Positions 8,710-18,264 of a stretch of DNA of 64,000 bases are shown here, piece after piece (position 1 is the first letter of the stretch; every line of letters starts with the position of its first letter). The stretch lies in assembly GCA_963840725.1 (NCBI GenBank), contig CAWIZY010000035.1, positions 12,906 through 76,905 of the forward strand, given 5' to 3'. The notes under the pieces are model-generated. The model did not search any database. It saw only the letters and a list, made by a program, of their open reading frames with translations, and was not told the DNA's origin. The position numbers and the translations under genes are program-made. The DNA comes from CAVWDU01 sp963840725. Lineage in GTDB: Bacteria; Pseudomonadota; Gammaproteobacteria; Pseudomonadales; Halieaceae.

Positions 8710-10062
8710 ATGGATCTACTGAGTGCGCTCTGGCCTTATTTAATGGGCGCCCTGGTTGGCTGGATGGCCAGTTGGGGGCTGGCGCATCGATTCAAGTATG
8801 CCACTGATTCCGCCAAGACCATCAAGGTCGAGAAGCTGGTAGAAAAAATCGTCGAAGTAGACAACCCTGAACTCATCGACAGGCTGGCGCAAGTGGAGTC
8901 ACTGATTGGAGATTATGAGGATCAAATCCTCGCGCTGCGCGCTGATCAGGTGGAGCTGGCATCCGCCAGCACAGAGCCACCGGAACTGCTTGCCAGAATC
9001 GCGGACCTGGAGGCCACCAACGCCACCTACGAGGTCGAATTGAGCGACCTGCGAGCCGGGAAACCGTCTTCCAAAGCCGGAAAGCCGGCTGAGAAAGAGG
9101 TCGAGAAGGTCGTTGAAAAGGTCATCGAGATCGACCGGCCCGAATTACTTGCCAGGCTCGCAGAGTTGGAAAAAAGCCTGCAAGCATCCGAGAAGGCCCT
9201 GGAGACGCTGTCCGGCGTCCAGCCGGCAACCGGCAAAATCGAGAAACTGGCCGATGATCTACCCGCCGTCACGCCAGCCAGGACAAAAAAACCCGCGGCT
9301 GCAAAAACCACTGGCAGAAATGCCAGAACGAAAGCCTCGGCTACCCCGCCGGTCAAGAAGGCAAAGGCAGCCAAAAACACCACTGCCCGTCGCGATGAAT
9401 CACAGCTACCACTGCCTGTGGAGCACACGGCAGAGCCCACAGAAACCGAGATCAAGCCGAAGAAGACGGCAGAGCCATTGAAAAAAGCGCCAGTGCAGAA
9501 AACGCAGGTGCAGATAAAGCCGGATCAGGTGGCAAAGAAACCGGCACTGACAGCAGCGGCACGCAAGGCTGAGCGGCCTCCTGACGAGGCACAGATTCGG
9601 GACAACTCACCGGAACCTGCCGACCTCAGCCCGGCCGCTACCAACGCCGGGAAAGCGCAAGCTGCTGACAGCAGTAATCTCCGTCCGCTGGCAGAATCAA
9701 GCACCGACCGCGCATCGGGGATACTCAACGGCAGCGACATTGACTGGGCTGCTGCGCGCAGTCTTGGATTCAAATTTCGGGATCCGGGTGACAAGGCGGA
9801 TTTCAGTTATGTGGAGGGGATTGGGCCAAAAATCAGCAGCCTTCTGCAGGAAGCTGGCATTAGCAGCTATCGACAGCTGGAAATCACCAGTAGCAAAGCC
9901 ATACGCGACATTCTTGATCGAGCTGGACCCCGCTATCGATTGGCAGACCCCGGCACCTGGCCGCAGCAAGCAGGAATGATAGCGGATAGCCGCTGGCAGG
10001 ACTTGAAAGATTGGAAAGAACAACTCAAACACGGCAAGCTTACTGAGGACACAAAGGCATGA
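8710..10062 (+). CDS. Membrane-anchored coiled-coil protein with C-terminal helix-hairpin-helix-like domain
   Basis: 450 residues. An N-terminal transmembrane segment (about residues 8-26) is followed by charged coiled-coil sequence to about residue 175, a long Lys/Ala/Pro/Thr-rich linker (about 190-335), and a compact C-terminal domain from about 360. That domain contains DFSYVEGIGPKISSLLQEAG and later LDRAGPRYRLADPGTWPQQA, the pattern of the small HhH-like (DUF4332-like) domain often fused to membrane or respiratory proteins. Two similar segments, EKLVEKIVEVDNPELIDRLA and EKVVEKVIEIDRPELLARLA, repeat within the coiled coil. The function is unknown; a scaffold or DNA/protein-binding tether at the inner membrane is possible. 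A GGAG-type site precedes the ATG. Confidence 0.8.
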   Translation: MDLLSALWPYLMGALVGWMASWGLAHRFKYATDSAKTIKVEKLVEKIVEVDNPELIDRLAQVESLIGDYEDQILALRADQVELASASTEPPELLARIADLEATNATYEVELSDLRAGKPSSKAGKPAEKEVEKVVEKVIEIDRPELLARLAELEKSLQASEKALETLSGVQPATGKIEKLADDLPAVTPARTKKPAAAKTTGRNARTKASATPPVKKAKAAKNTTARRDESQLPLPVEHTAEPTETEIKPKKTAEPLKKAPVQKTQVQIKPDQVAKKPALTAAARKAERPPDEAQIRDNSPEPADLSPAATNAGKAQAADSSNLRPLAESSTDRASGILNGSDIDWAAARSLGFKFRDPGDKADFSYVEGIGPKISSLLQEAGISSYRQLEITSSKAIRDILDRAGPRYRLADPGTWPQQAGMIADSRWQDLKDWKEQLKHGKLTEDTKA

Positions 10063-10289
10063 GCCTGGACTTTCGCACCCATCGACTGTGGGACAGTTAC
10101 ACAACCGTGCACTTACGTGTCGCGCTGATCATCGGTGCGCTGTTGATCGCCCCGGTACTGACCGGCGCCAGGCCCTGGGATGCGGCCTGTGAGGTCGATA
10201 CAGCAAAACCGGGCGTCTCTCGCCCCCTGGCTACAGAGCCCTCTACGCGCGTACCCACCGTGCCGGGTTCCAGCCAACCTTCGGGCTGA
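10059..10289 (+). CDS. Small hypothetical membrane or exported protein
   Basis: 76 residues, overlapping the preceding stop codon as ATGA, which favours real translation. It has a single hydrophobic stretch (about residues 22-37, VALIIGALLIAPVLTG) and a Pro/Ser/Thr-rich tail. I recognise no family. The second half looks compositionally loose and may not be under selection. Confidence 0.4.
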   Translation: MSLDFRTHRLWDSYTTVHLRVALIIGALLIAPVLTGARPWDAACEVDTAKPGVSRPLATEPSTRVPTVPGSSQPSG

Positions 10290-10677
10290 ATCCCACCCAC
10301 ATGGCGGCCGCTAAGGCAGTTGGCCATTGGCGCGTTAATAACGCGTTAATGGCGTGCTGAAAGCGGGCGTCTCTGAGCCAGTCCGAGTCCGGTAGGCTCA
10401 GCCCCTGTGGTAATCTTCTCATCATCACAGCCAAAATCGGTAAGACCATGCAGTGTCTGCGCATCATCTTGGACCAACACCCGGGCCCGCCTATGGCTGA
10501 CTTGTCCTGTGAGGCCCTGAACCGCTTCATTTCGATAAACCACCCTGTACGCGGCCTATGTACGGTACACCCTGGATTATCACCCCGGAGATATCTTCGG
10601 GTTGGGTCAGTTGGTTTAGCGGTGACGCTGCAGAACTGCTGCCGACTGAGCCTGTGGAGTATGGATAAATTCTGACC
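10290..10677. other. Intergenic stretch without a supported gene
   Basis: No frame here looks like a conserved protein. A short palindrome, GCGTTA-A-TAACGC, lies at 10332-10344 and might be an operator. The end of the stretch is the leader of the LysR remnant. Confidence 0.5.
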
Positions 10678-10839
10678 ATGGATTTACGCAAACTCGAAGC
10701 TTCCCAATGCCTGGTCGCGTGCGGTAGTTTCAGCCGAGCGGCCGAGGAATCGGGTATGGCTCAGCCTGCAGTCAGCATCGCAGTCAGAGGCCTACTGGCG
10801 GCACTACCCACCAATCCTCATAGGCTTTCGCTGAAATGA
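10678..10839 (+). pseudogene. LysR-family regulator remnant (N-terminal helix-turn-helix only)
   Basis: A 53-codon frame starts MDLRKLEASQCLVACGSFS and continues RAAEESGMAQPAVSIAVR, which is the classic LysR N-terminal winged helix-turn-helix. After about residue 38 the similarity stops, and the frame ends at a TGA overlapping the next start (ATGA at 10836). A complete LysR protein has ~300 residues, so the effector domain is gone. It may still be translated and could couple to the sulfotransferase gene. Confidence 0.7.
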
Positions 10840-12434
10840 ATACCAAGTCACACGCTCAGATTGCACCCTGGATGCAGTCCACCCTGAGAGAGGGCTTTGC
10901 GCATCTGTCGGCTGGACGCCACCATGAGGCGGCTGCCTGCTGCAGGCGCCTGCTGGAAGCAAAGCCCGACCTGGTAGAAGGCCATTTCCTGGTAGGCCTG
11001 ATCGCGTTGGAGCTACGGCAGATATGGAACGGCATCAATGCCTTTGGTTCAGTCACCAAACTGCAACCGGATCATGCCGCAGCCTGGGCCAATCTCGCCC
11101 GTTTGTTCATGCAGGCTGGCCAGCCCGTCCGGGCAGACGCAGCGCTTGCAAAGGCTGTGGAACACAACGATGGGGTGCCCGTTGTACAGGATGTTATTGG
11201 CACGGTTTATGGCATGCTTGGGGATCAGCAGGAGGCGGGTCACTGGCTTGCAGAAGCACTAGCGAAACAACCGGATAACGTGGCGTTTCAGGTCAACCAG
11301 GCCAATAACTTTATGTTCCTTGGCGACCTTGACGCTGCAGAGGCTGTTCTGCGACAGACGCTCTCACAGAGACCGGGCAATGCGAATGCGCACTGGCTGC
11401 TGTCCAATCTGCGCAAGGCTAAGGATCGCGAGCATGTGGCCACGCTGAAGACGCTGGTGACGCAGGCGGGACGCGACCCCCGCTCCCTCGCATTTCTTTA
11501 TTACGGCATGGGCAAGGAACTCGAGGATCTCGAGGACTGGGAAAAGGCATTTGAGGCATTTGCACACGGCGCCAAGGCGAGACGGAGTGTGATCGATTTC
11601 GATGAAGCTGCCGAGGTCGAGATGTTCGACGCGTTCGCAGCCACATTTACCCGCGAGTGGATGGAAAAACAGAGCAGTTGCCATGACGACCCCTCGCCCA
11701 TATTTGTAGTGGGCCAGCCACGCTCCGGCACAACACTGGTGGAGCGAATTATTACCAGCCACTCCCAGGTCTACTCCGCCGGAGAACTGAAACAGATGGG
11801 TATCTGCGTGCGCCGGCTGGCCAATTACACTGAACCCAAGAGCCAATCGGCGAAACTGGCGGAGGAGGCGGCCGCCATCGATCCGGGAAAACTGGGCAAG
11901 GCCTACATGCAGACTACCGAAAAGCTGCGTGGCGAACTCCCCCGCTTCGTCGACAAGCTGCCGCCCAACTACCTGTATATTCCCCTTATTCTCAAGGCGC
12001 TGCCCAACGCCAGAGTAGTACACCTGCGTCGAAACCCCATGGATGCCTGCTTCGCCAGCTACAAACAGTTGTTCGCAGATGCTTACCCGCACTCCTACGA
12101 CCAGGCCGAGATGGCGCGGCACCATGCACGCTACTACAAGCTGATGAACGTGTGGCGGGAACGCTTTGGCGGCCGCTTCTTCGACATTTCCTATGAAGAC
12201 ACCGCGCGCGACCTCGAACCCAATGCCCGCGCACTGATCGATTTCCTGGGCCTGCCCTGGGAAGATGCCTGCCTGGAATTTCACAAGCAGGACGCCGCGG
12301 TCACCACCGCCAGCGCGATCCAGGTGCGTCAGCCTGCGCATACGGGCTCCATCGATCGCTGGCGTCGCTATGAAAACCAGCTCGATGTAATGCGCCAGAC
12401 CCTCGTAGACGAGAACATACCGCTGCAGAACTGA
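10836..12434 (+). CDS. TPR-repeat sulfotransferase family protein
   Basis: 532 residues. The N-terminal half holds tetratricopeptide repeats (for example AAAWANLARLFMQAGQPVRA). The C-terminal half is a PAPS-dependent sulfotransferase domain: the 5'-phosphosulfate loop GQPRSGTTLVERI begins at about residue 293, and the 3'-phosphate segment VVHLRRNPMDACFASY lies about 105 residues later. Such TPR-sulfotransferases are common in marine proteobacteria and modify unknown acceptors, possibly proteins or exported polymers. The start overlaps the stop of the LysR remnant. A 250-nt gap separates it from the TonB receptor gene. Confidence 0.9.
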   Translation: MNTKSHAQIAPWMQSTLREGFAHLSAGRHHEAAACCRRLLEAKPDLVEGHFLVGLIALELRQIWNGINAFGSVTKLQPDHAAAWANLARLFMQAGQPVRADAALAKAVEHNDGVPVVQDVIGTVYGMLGDQQEAGHWLAEALAKQPDNVAFQVNQANNFMFLGDLDAAEAVLRQTLSQRPGNANAHWLLSNLRKAKDREHVATLKTLVTQAGRDPRSLAFLYYGMGKELEDLEDWEKAFEAFAHGAKARRSVIDFDEAAEVEMFDAFAATFTREWMEKQSSCHDDPSPIFVVGQPRSGTTLVERIITSHSQVYSAGELKQMGICVRRLANYTEPKSQSAKLAEEAAAIDPGKLGKAYMQTTEKLRGELPRFVDKLPPNYLYIPLILKALPNARVVHLRRNPMDACFASYKQLFADAYPHSYDQAEMARHHARYYKLMNVWRERFGGRFFDISYEDTARDLEPNARALIDFLGLPWEDACLEFHKQDAAVTTASAIQVRQPAHTGSIDRWRRYENQLDVMRQTLVDENIPLQN

Positions 12435-12686
12435 ATTCCAGTTTGTCCCGCGCATTCATGAAGAAAGCGAACGATCTTCCATGGGGTAGTTACGAACGCC
12501 GCGAGTGCCATTGCAGTGCTTGGAATTTAGTAGTAGCCTCAAGTCAGTCGCAGTCGATTGCCGCGTCAAATTCTGTGCGCCTATAAGTTCGGAAGACGAG
12601 GCACCCGGTGGCACGGCAGACTCCTAGAAGAAGAAAACTCCAGTGCGTCCGCAAATACAGCGTTCAACAATGAGGGGAGCAAAACC

Positions 12687-15125
12687 ATGGCAAGAAAGTC
12701 GCACCACTGGAAGCTGAATACCAGAACCGCCGCGCAGGGCAAAACCAGGCGACCGCGCCGCGCGATCATGGCTCAGGCCGTCTCGGTAGCACTGCTTACC
12801 GGCGTGGCAACCGAGCCGCTCAGGGCGCAGCAGCTCGAGGAAGTCATCGTGACTGCCACCAAGCGTGCTACCTCCGTGTTGGACGTCTCGGTCTCTATGA
12901 CCGCAATGACGGGCACCGAAACCCGCATGCTCAATCTCAACGACATCAAGGACCTCATCCAGTTCACCCCCGGCATCACCGGCAACTCCAAGGACTCCTT
13001 TCTGGACACGATCTCGGTGCGCGGTATCCGCACCAATTTGTTCGGTAATGGTGCCGAGCCGTCCATAGGCTTCTTTGTCAACGGCACCTACCAGGGACGC
13101 ACCGGCGCGGCGGTTAGTGGCCTTTACGACGTGGAGCGCACCGAGGTGCTGCGTGGCCCCCAGGGCTTCCTGTTTGCCCGTGGCGCCGTGACGGGCGCCA
13201 TCAATGTCATCACCGAAAAAGCCAATACCGAAGCCTTAGGCGGCTTCGTGGAAGCTGACGTGGGCGAGCGCGGCGTGCTTGTCTTCGAGGGCGCCGTCAA
13301 CGTACCGATCACTGATAACTTCGCGATGCGCATCGCTGGCCTGCACACCGAAGAGGACGGCTACGTTGAAAACCTTTTCGGTGGCGACGACCTTATCGAA
13401 CACGACAATGACTCCCTGCGCGTCAGCTTTAATTACAACACCGACAAGTTCAACGGCGATCTGATTTTCCAGTACGACGACCGGGATCAGGCAGGGTCGA
13501 TCTACCGGGTAACCGGGAAAGGCCCCAACTTCACCAGCGATCGCTCATTGCTACTGAGCGGCGGCACACCCTGGGAAGTGGGTAACAGTCGCAACGTGAA
13601 TATCAACGACGAGGTCGGCAGCCGCGATCAGGCGGAGGTCTATTCCGCGAGCCTGCTTATGGACTTCGACCTGGGCTTTGCGACCTTATCCTCCATCTCC
13701 CATTACAAGGACCACGACTACGAGTACGGCGAAGACTTCGACGGTCTGCCGATCACTCTGTTTGAGTATGAACAGTTCCAATCCGGAGAATACTTTGAGA
13801 CCGAACTGCGCCTTACTTCACACAGCGATGGACCGCTGGACTGGTACGCCGGTGTCTCTTACTACGAGGAAGACATCGACACTACTTTCGGGCAACTGCA
13901 GTCCGAAGACACCTACTGTGACCTGTACCTGAACTATTACCTGTACGCAGGCCAGGCTTATCGCGGCTGCCAGGCGTACTATAACTACGCCGGCTACGAG
14001 TTCACGCCGTCCACCAACGGTCTGATCAACGACTACAACGAGACCAAGGGTAAGTATGATGGCTATTCCGCCTACATCGAAGTTGGCTACGCGTTCAGCG
14101 ATCAGTTCGATATAGCGGTTGGTGTGCGCTACCAGAATGACGAGCGGGAATACTCCAATGAACGCCTGGCTGATCTGGGAGGGTCGCAATTCTCAGGTGG
14201 TATCGGGGGTGTTTTACCAACGCCGGATGGCGCCCTGACCGATAAGGGAAGTTGGAGTGATACAACCTATCGCCTGGCACTCAATTGGCGTCCGAACGAC
14301 GACACGCTGTTGTTCGCATCGGTGGCCACGGGGTACAAACCCGGGGGTTACGATGTTTATGGTTTCGAGAACAGAGCCACCGGGGAGTCGTCGGAGGGAG
14401 AGGCTTTACGCGGCATCGACCGTCCTGCCGATTTCGATGAGGAAACGGTAACATCCTATGAAATAGGCTATAAAGGCACCCTGGCGGATGGTCGCGTCCA
14501 GCTATCACTGACTGGATTCTACTATGAATATAAGGACCTGCAGTCCTTCTTTACGCAGCCAAACCCCAGCGGGCCGGGGTTCCAGACGATCGCTGGTAAC
14601 GTTGGTGTTCTGGACGGCTGGGGCAGTGAACTCGAAGTCTATGTCGCACTCACCGACTATGTGAACCTGCGTGTAGGTGCATCCTGGCTAGACTCTGAAG
14701 CCAATGACGTGCAGGCCTTCTGCGGTGCGGCGGTGGACCTCGGTGGAACGCTGGATGACTGTGAGGGCGAGCAACTGCCCCTGGCACCGGAATACACCGC
14801 ATTTGTGGTTCTCAACGGCAACATACCTCTGGGCAATGGTGAACTCTTCGGCAACATTGCCTGGTCCTGGGAGGATGATATGCGCGGCGACTGGATTCCG
14901 CCCAGCCTGGCGGAACAGATCATACCAACGATTGATCAGACCGACATCATCATCGGCTACCAGACAGATCGCTGGTCGATCAGTGGCTATGTTGAGAACG
15001 TCTTCGACAATACCTGGTCTGACGGGACCTTCGGCGAGGGCTTCGACGGTTCCCCCTATCCCCAGTATGTGTTCGGCCCGGCGCGGCCGCGCACGGCCGG
15101 GGTGAGGGCCAGCTACTCGTTCTGA
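12687..15125 (+). CDS. TonB-dependent outer-membrane receptor
   Basis: 812 residues from the ATG at 12687, which has a GAGGGGA ribosome site; the frame is open upstream to 12558 but without family features. An N-terminal export signal (AIMAQAVSVALLTGV) is followed by the TonB-box-like EEVIVTATKR, a plug domain containing VLRGPQGFLFARGAVTGAIN and a long beta-barrel ending in aromatic F (ASYSF). This is the type that imports large or hydrophobic ligands across the outer membrane with ExbB/ExbD/TonB energy. No ligand can be assigned. A stem-loop lies downstream, then an FAD oxidoreductase and a cupin on the same strand, so import followed by oxidation is a possible theme. Confidence 0.95.
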   Translation: MARKSHHWKLNTRTAAQGKTRRPRRAIMAQAVSVALLTGVATEPLRAQQLEEVIVTATKRATSVLDVSVSMTAMTGTETRMLNLNDIKDLIQFTPGITGNSKDSFLDTISVRGIRTNLFGNGAEPSIGFFVNGTYQGRTGAAVSGLYDVERTEVLRGPQGFLFARGAVTGAINVITEKANTEALGGFVEADVGERGVLVFEGAVNVPITDNFAMRIAGLHTEEDGYVENLFGGDDLIEHDNDSLRVSFNYNTDKFNGDLIFQYDDRDQAGSIYRVTGKGPNFTSDRSLLLSGGTPWEVGNSRNVNINDEVGSRDQAEVYSASLLMDFDLGFATLSSISHYKDHDYEYGEDFDGLPITLFEYEQFQSGEYFETELRLTSHSDGPLDWYAGVSYYEEDIDTTFGQLQSEDTYCDLYLNYYLYAGQAYRGCQAYYNYAGYEFTPSTNGLINDYNETKGKYDGYSAYIEVGYAFSDQFDIAVGVRYQNDEREYSNERLADLGGSQFSGGIGGVLPTPDGALTDKGSWSDTTYRLALNWRPNDDTLLFASVATGYKPGGYDVYGFENRATGESSEGEALRGIDRPADFDEETVTSYEIGYKGTLADGRVQLSLTGFYYEYKDLQSFFTQPNPSGPGFQTIAGNVGVLDGWGSELEVYVALTDYVNLRVGASWLDSEANDVQAFCGAAVDLGGTLDDCEGEQLPLAPEYTAFVVLNGNIPLGNGELFGNIAWSWEDDMRGDWIPPSLAEQIIPTIDQTDIIIGYQTDRWSISGYVENVFDNTWSDGTFGEGFDGSPYPQYVFGPARPRTAGVRASYSF

Positions 15126-15155
15126 GCGGCTGATTGCTAAGCCACGCCTTCCAAC

Positions 15156-15173
15156 CGCCCCGATACCGGGGCG
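15156..15173 (+). terminator. Stem-loop after TonB receptor gene
   Basis: Perfect 7-bp stem cgccccg/cggggcg with a 4-nt loop, 30 nt after the receptor stop. No T-run follows, so it may be a weak terminator or an RNA-stability element rather than an intrinsic terminator. Confidence 0.4.
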
Positions 15174-15194
15174 TGTAACTCCTCAGGATTACTC

Positions 15195-17060
15195 ATGCCA
15201 CGCACACTATCCCGGCGGGATTTCATCAGCGGCATCGCTCTGGGGACGACGGCGCTTCACCTCAGTCCCCTTGAAGCACTGGCGGCCGGTAGACTTCCCG
15301 CAAGCGCCGTGGGTCGGGAATATTATCCTCCGGCACTGACCGGTATCCGTGGCAGCCATGATGGCTCCTTCGATGCAGCTCACGCGGTGGCGCGGGAAGG
15401 CCGCTCTTTCGCTATACCGAGAAACCAGACCGAAGCCACCTACGATCTGGTCGTGGTTGGCGGCGGCATCTCCGGCCTGTCAGCGGCAAAGTTTTTCCGT
15501 GACAGGAACGGCAAGGACAGCCGCATCCTGGTACTGGATAACCACGACGATTTCGGCGGCCACGCCCGTCGCAATGAGCTGGACGTGGATGGCAAGACCC
15601 TGATTGGCTATGGCGGCAGCCAGACGCTGGACAGGCCCTCGGCCTACTCCAGGGCTGCGGCGGGCCTGCTAAAAGACCTGGGCATTGAGCTAGACCGCTT
15701 CTACGACTACTACGACCAGAACTTTTTCGACCAGCGCGGCATGACCGGGGGGATATACTTCGACCGGGCCACTTTCGGCAAACGGGCGCTCACTGGCAAC
15801 CCCCTGGAGTCTGGCGACCAGTCGCCGGAGCAACTGACAGCAACAGTGCGGTCCATGCCCATCTCTACCGCTGACCAGGACGCGTTCATCCGATTGCTTG
15901 CGGGTGGCGTCGATTACCTGACGGGAAAATCCCTGGAGAAGAAATACAATCTGCTGCGCAACACCAGCTATCTCGAGTACCTGGAGCGCTACGCCGGGGT
16001 GCCCGAGTCGGTGCGTGAGATCCTGCGCGACTCCTGGCTGCCGCTGGTGGGCGTCGGCTGGGAAGCCGCTTCAGCAGCTGAGGCCTGGTATTACGAGTTC
16101 CCGGGCACCGATGCCCTTGGCCTGCCTGTTGAGCATGAGGCGGAAGAACCCTATATCCATCATTTCCCGGACGGCAACGCCAGCGTGGCACGCCTGCTGG
16201 TGCGTGACCTGATTCCCGACGCCATGCCCGGCACCACCATGGAAGATCTGGTTACCTCGCGTGCGCGCTACGCTGCCCTGGATCGGGACGGCGCCGATAT
16301 TCAGGTTCGGCTTAACAGCACGGCGGTCGACGTCCGTAACAGCGCCGATGGCGCCCACGTCGATGTCACCTACATAAACAAGGGCGATAGTTACCGGGTA
16401 CGCGGCAGACACGTGGTGCTCGCCTGCTACAACCAGATCATCCCCCATATCTGTCCGGATGTACCCGACGAACAAGCAAAGGCTATCGGCTACGCCACCA
16501 AAATTCCGTTTGTGATCGGCAGCTTTGCTCTGCGCAACTGGCGGGCCATTGCCGATAGCGGCCATAGAATGTTCTACTCACCGGGCGACGTACTGTTCAA
16601 GCGTGTAAGCCTGGATTTCCCCGTCAGCATGGGCGAGTACCAATACCCGAAGAGTCCGGACGAACCGATGGTGATCTCTGCGTGGCATACACCGACAGCG
16701 CGGGGCCTGAGCGCAAAGGATCAGTACCGTGCGGGGCGCACAAAGCTATTGCAGATGAGTTATCAGGACTATGAGGACGACATCTTCAACCACTTTGATG
16801 CCATGCTGGGACCCCACGGCTTCGACGCAGAGCGGGATATCGCGGCGATCACTCTGAACCGCTGGCCCCATGGCTATGCCTATGAATTCGAGGGCATTGG
16901 CGTGCCTGCAGAATATGATCGCTACAACGGGCCGCACATCGCCGGCCGCGCGCGCATGGGACGCATTTCAATCGCCAATTCAGATTCCGAAGCCTATGCC
17001 TACGTGGACGGCGCCATCGATGCGGCCGACCGGGCAGTCAACGAACAGCTGGCGCTTTAG
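15195..17060 (+). CDS. Tat-exported FAD/NAD(P)-binding oxidoreductase (spermidine dehydrogenase-like)
   Basis: 621 residues. A twin-arginine signal SRRDFISGIALG is at residues 6-17. The FAD dinucleotide fold follows as VVVGGGISGLSAAKFF (about residue 86), then DDFGGHARRNE. Length and layout match the flavin amine-oxidase-like proteins annotated as spermidine dehydrogenase, but that substrate is a family label, not evidence here. It would act in the periplasm after folding with its flavin. It is 69 nt downstream of the TonB receptor and 43 nt upstream of a periplasmic cupin on the same strand, consistent with a small uptake/oxidation operon. Confidence 0.85.
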   Translation: MPRTLSRRDFISGIALGTTALHLSPLEALAAGRLPASAVGREYYPPALTGIRGSHDGSFDAAHAVAREGRSFAIPRNQTEATYDLVVVGGGISGLSAAKFFRDRNGKDSRILVLDNHDDFGGHARRNELDVDGKTLIGYGGSQTLDRPSAYSRAAAGLLKDLGIELDRFYDYYDQNFFDQRGMTGGIYFDRATFGKRALTGNPLESGDQSPEQLTATVRSMPISTADQDAFIRLLAGGVDYLTGKSLEKKYNLLRNTSYLEYLERYAGVPESVREILRDSWLPLVGVGWEAASAAEAWYYEFPGTDALGLPVEHEAEEPYIHHFPDGNASVARLLVRDLIPDAMPGTTMEDLVTSRARYAALDRDGADIQVRLNSTAVDVRNSADGAHVDVTYINKGDSYRVRGRHVVLACYNQIIPHICPDVPDEQAKAIGYATKIPFVIGSFALRNWRAIADSGHRMFYSPGDVLFKRVSLDFPVSMGEYQYPKSPDEPMVISAWHTPTARGLSAKDQYRAGRTKLLQMSYQDYEDDIFNHFDAMLGPHGFDAERDIAAITLNRWPHGYAYEFEGIGVPAEYDRYNGPHIAGRARMGRISIANSDSEAYAYVDGAIDAADRAVNEQLAL

Positions 17061-17103
17061 CGTCCGCCAACGACCCTTTTTCTAACCCAATGGAGAAACA
17101 TCC

Positions 17104-17550
17104 ATGAGATACCTGACAGCACTCGTCGCTGCCCTGGCGATTTCGGCGCCCACACTGGCAGACCAGCACGGCACCGTGCTACCCGCCGAGATGAATAAGG
17201 CGGACGTCGCCGGCGGCATCTTCGATCACGACGATATGATTGAAACCACTCACGACGACGGCCATGTGACCCTGGACGTGACCTCGCTGCTGTCCAGCGA
17301 CAAGAAATTTGCCTCGGGCATGTATAAATCCGGCAAGACACGGTCGGAAATTACCGAACCCTATGGCGTTGACGAATTCATGTACTTCCTCGAGGGCGGC
17401 GTCACCCTGACCTCAAGCGACGGCACCGTCACAACCATCGAAGCGGGTGAGGGCGTGACCATACCCAAAGAATGGACAGGCATCTGGGACACCGAGGGCT
17501 ATACCAAGATCTGGGTGATCTACTCGGAGGACGGCTCGGGACTGGAATAA
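17104..17550 (+). CDS. Exported cupin-domain protein
   Basis: 148 residues with a cleavable signal (ending about TLADQH). The core reads EPYGVDEFMYFLEGGVTLTS, then IEAGEGVTIPKEWTGIWDTE, the two halves of the Cupin_3 (EutQ/DUF861-like) barrel. Metal-ligand histidines of classic cupins are not evident; this subfamily often lacks them. A GGAG site precedes the ATG. It probably works with the neighbouring Tat oxidoreductase in the periplasm; no reaction can be assigned. Confidence 0.8.
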   Translation: MRYLTALVAALAISAPTLADQHGTVLPAEMNKADVAGGIFDHDDMIETTHDDGHVTLDVTSLLSSDKKFASGMYKSGKTRSEITEPYGVDEFMYFLEGGVTLTSSDGTVTTIEAGEGVTIPKEWTGIWDTEGYTKIWVIYSEDGSGLE

Positions 17551-17658
17551 TGCCTGCGACAACTGACCACGCTGGAAAACCTGCCGCCTGCTGCGCCGGT
17601 CGGGACTGCGGTCACCCCCCCGGCTGGCTGCGGCTATACGCCCTACGCCAGGGATTCC

Positions 17659-18264
17659 ATGTTTCGCGCCTGCCACGACGCCGAGGTCGAATTTTTCGCC
17701 GTGGACCCGCTGCTGACAGAACCGGTGTCCCTGGGCTTCAATGAACGTGCACTGGCCCTGGCAACCGGGAGCAGCGCCTGCTTCAGCACGGAGCCCTCTG
17801 GCCTGTCCCGGGCCATTGCCGCCTCCGGCCAACAACTGCCCTTTGCGGACGAGAGTATTGATGAGATCCTTTGTAGCTTCCTGTTGTTCGTGTGGATTGA
17901 TGATGCCGCGATGCTCGCCGAGATTCTCGAAGAGTTCCAGCGGGTGTTGATTCGCGGTGGTCTGGTGAAACTTTATCCCATGGCAGATCAGCGTCTGAAC
18001 AGCCCCTCGCTGCAAAACGTCATGCGCGGCTTCAGCACCAAACAGAGATTCGTTCATGGCGGTTTGGACTGGCGGGTCATGCCCGCCATGCTGACCGTCA
18101 TGGAAGCGACGCTGAGTTACAGCTCCCGCAATACCGCTACCGGAGGTGTGGAGACTACGCTGCGACAACTGTACACGCCCAGCGCGCCGATCAACACCAT
18201 GCCGGCGAGCACGCCCAGAGGCCAGATCCAAGGGGATGGTGCGTACTGCATATCCAGCACGTAG
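17659..18264 (+). CDS. SAM-dependent methyltransferase-like protein, probably frameshifted at both ends
   Basis: The frame contains EFFAVDP (the acidic residue after motif I), LPFADESIDEILCSFLLF (motif II/post-II of Methyltransf_11) and EFQRVLIRGGLVKLYP. Upstream of the first ATG the same frame still encodes AGCGYTPYARDS, which resembles the SAM-binding motif I, so the real N-terminus lies further left. A frame beginning at the ATG at 17550, overlapping the cupin stop, would join it if one base of the C7 run at about 17614-17620 were removed. The last 148 nt overlap the ABC permease gene on the other strand and are not methyltransferase-like. I regard it as a damaged or mis-sequenced gene. 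Confidence 0.55.
   Translation: MFRACHDAEVEFFAVDPLLTEPVSLGFNERALALATGSSACFSTEPSGLSRAIAASGQQLPFADESIDEILCSFLLFVWIDDAAMLAEILEEFQRVLIRGGLVKLYPMADQRLNSPSLQNVMRGFSTKQRFVHGGLDWRVMPAMLTVMEATLSYSSRNTATGGVETTLRQLYTPSAPINTMPASTPRGQIQGDGAYCISST

Noticed and set aside
11364..12455. A 363-codon reverse-strand frame
   Set aside because: Shadow of the TPR-sulfotransferase gene; no recognisable protein features.
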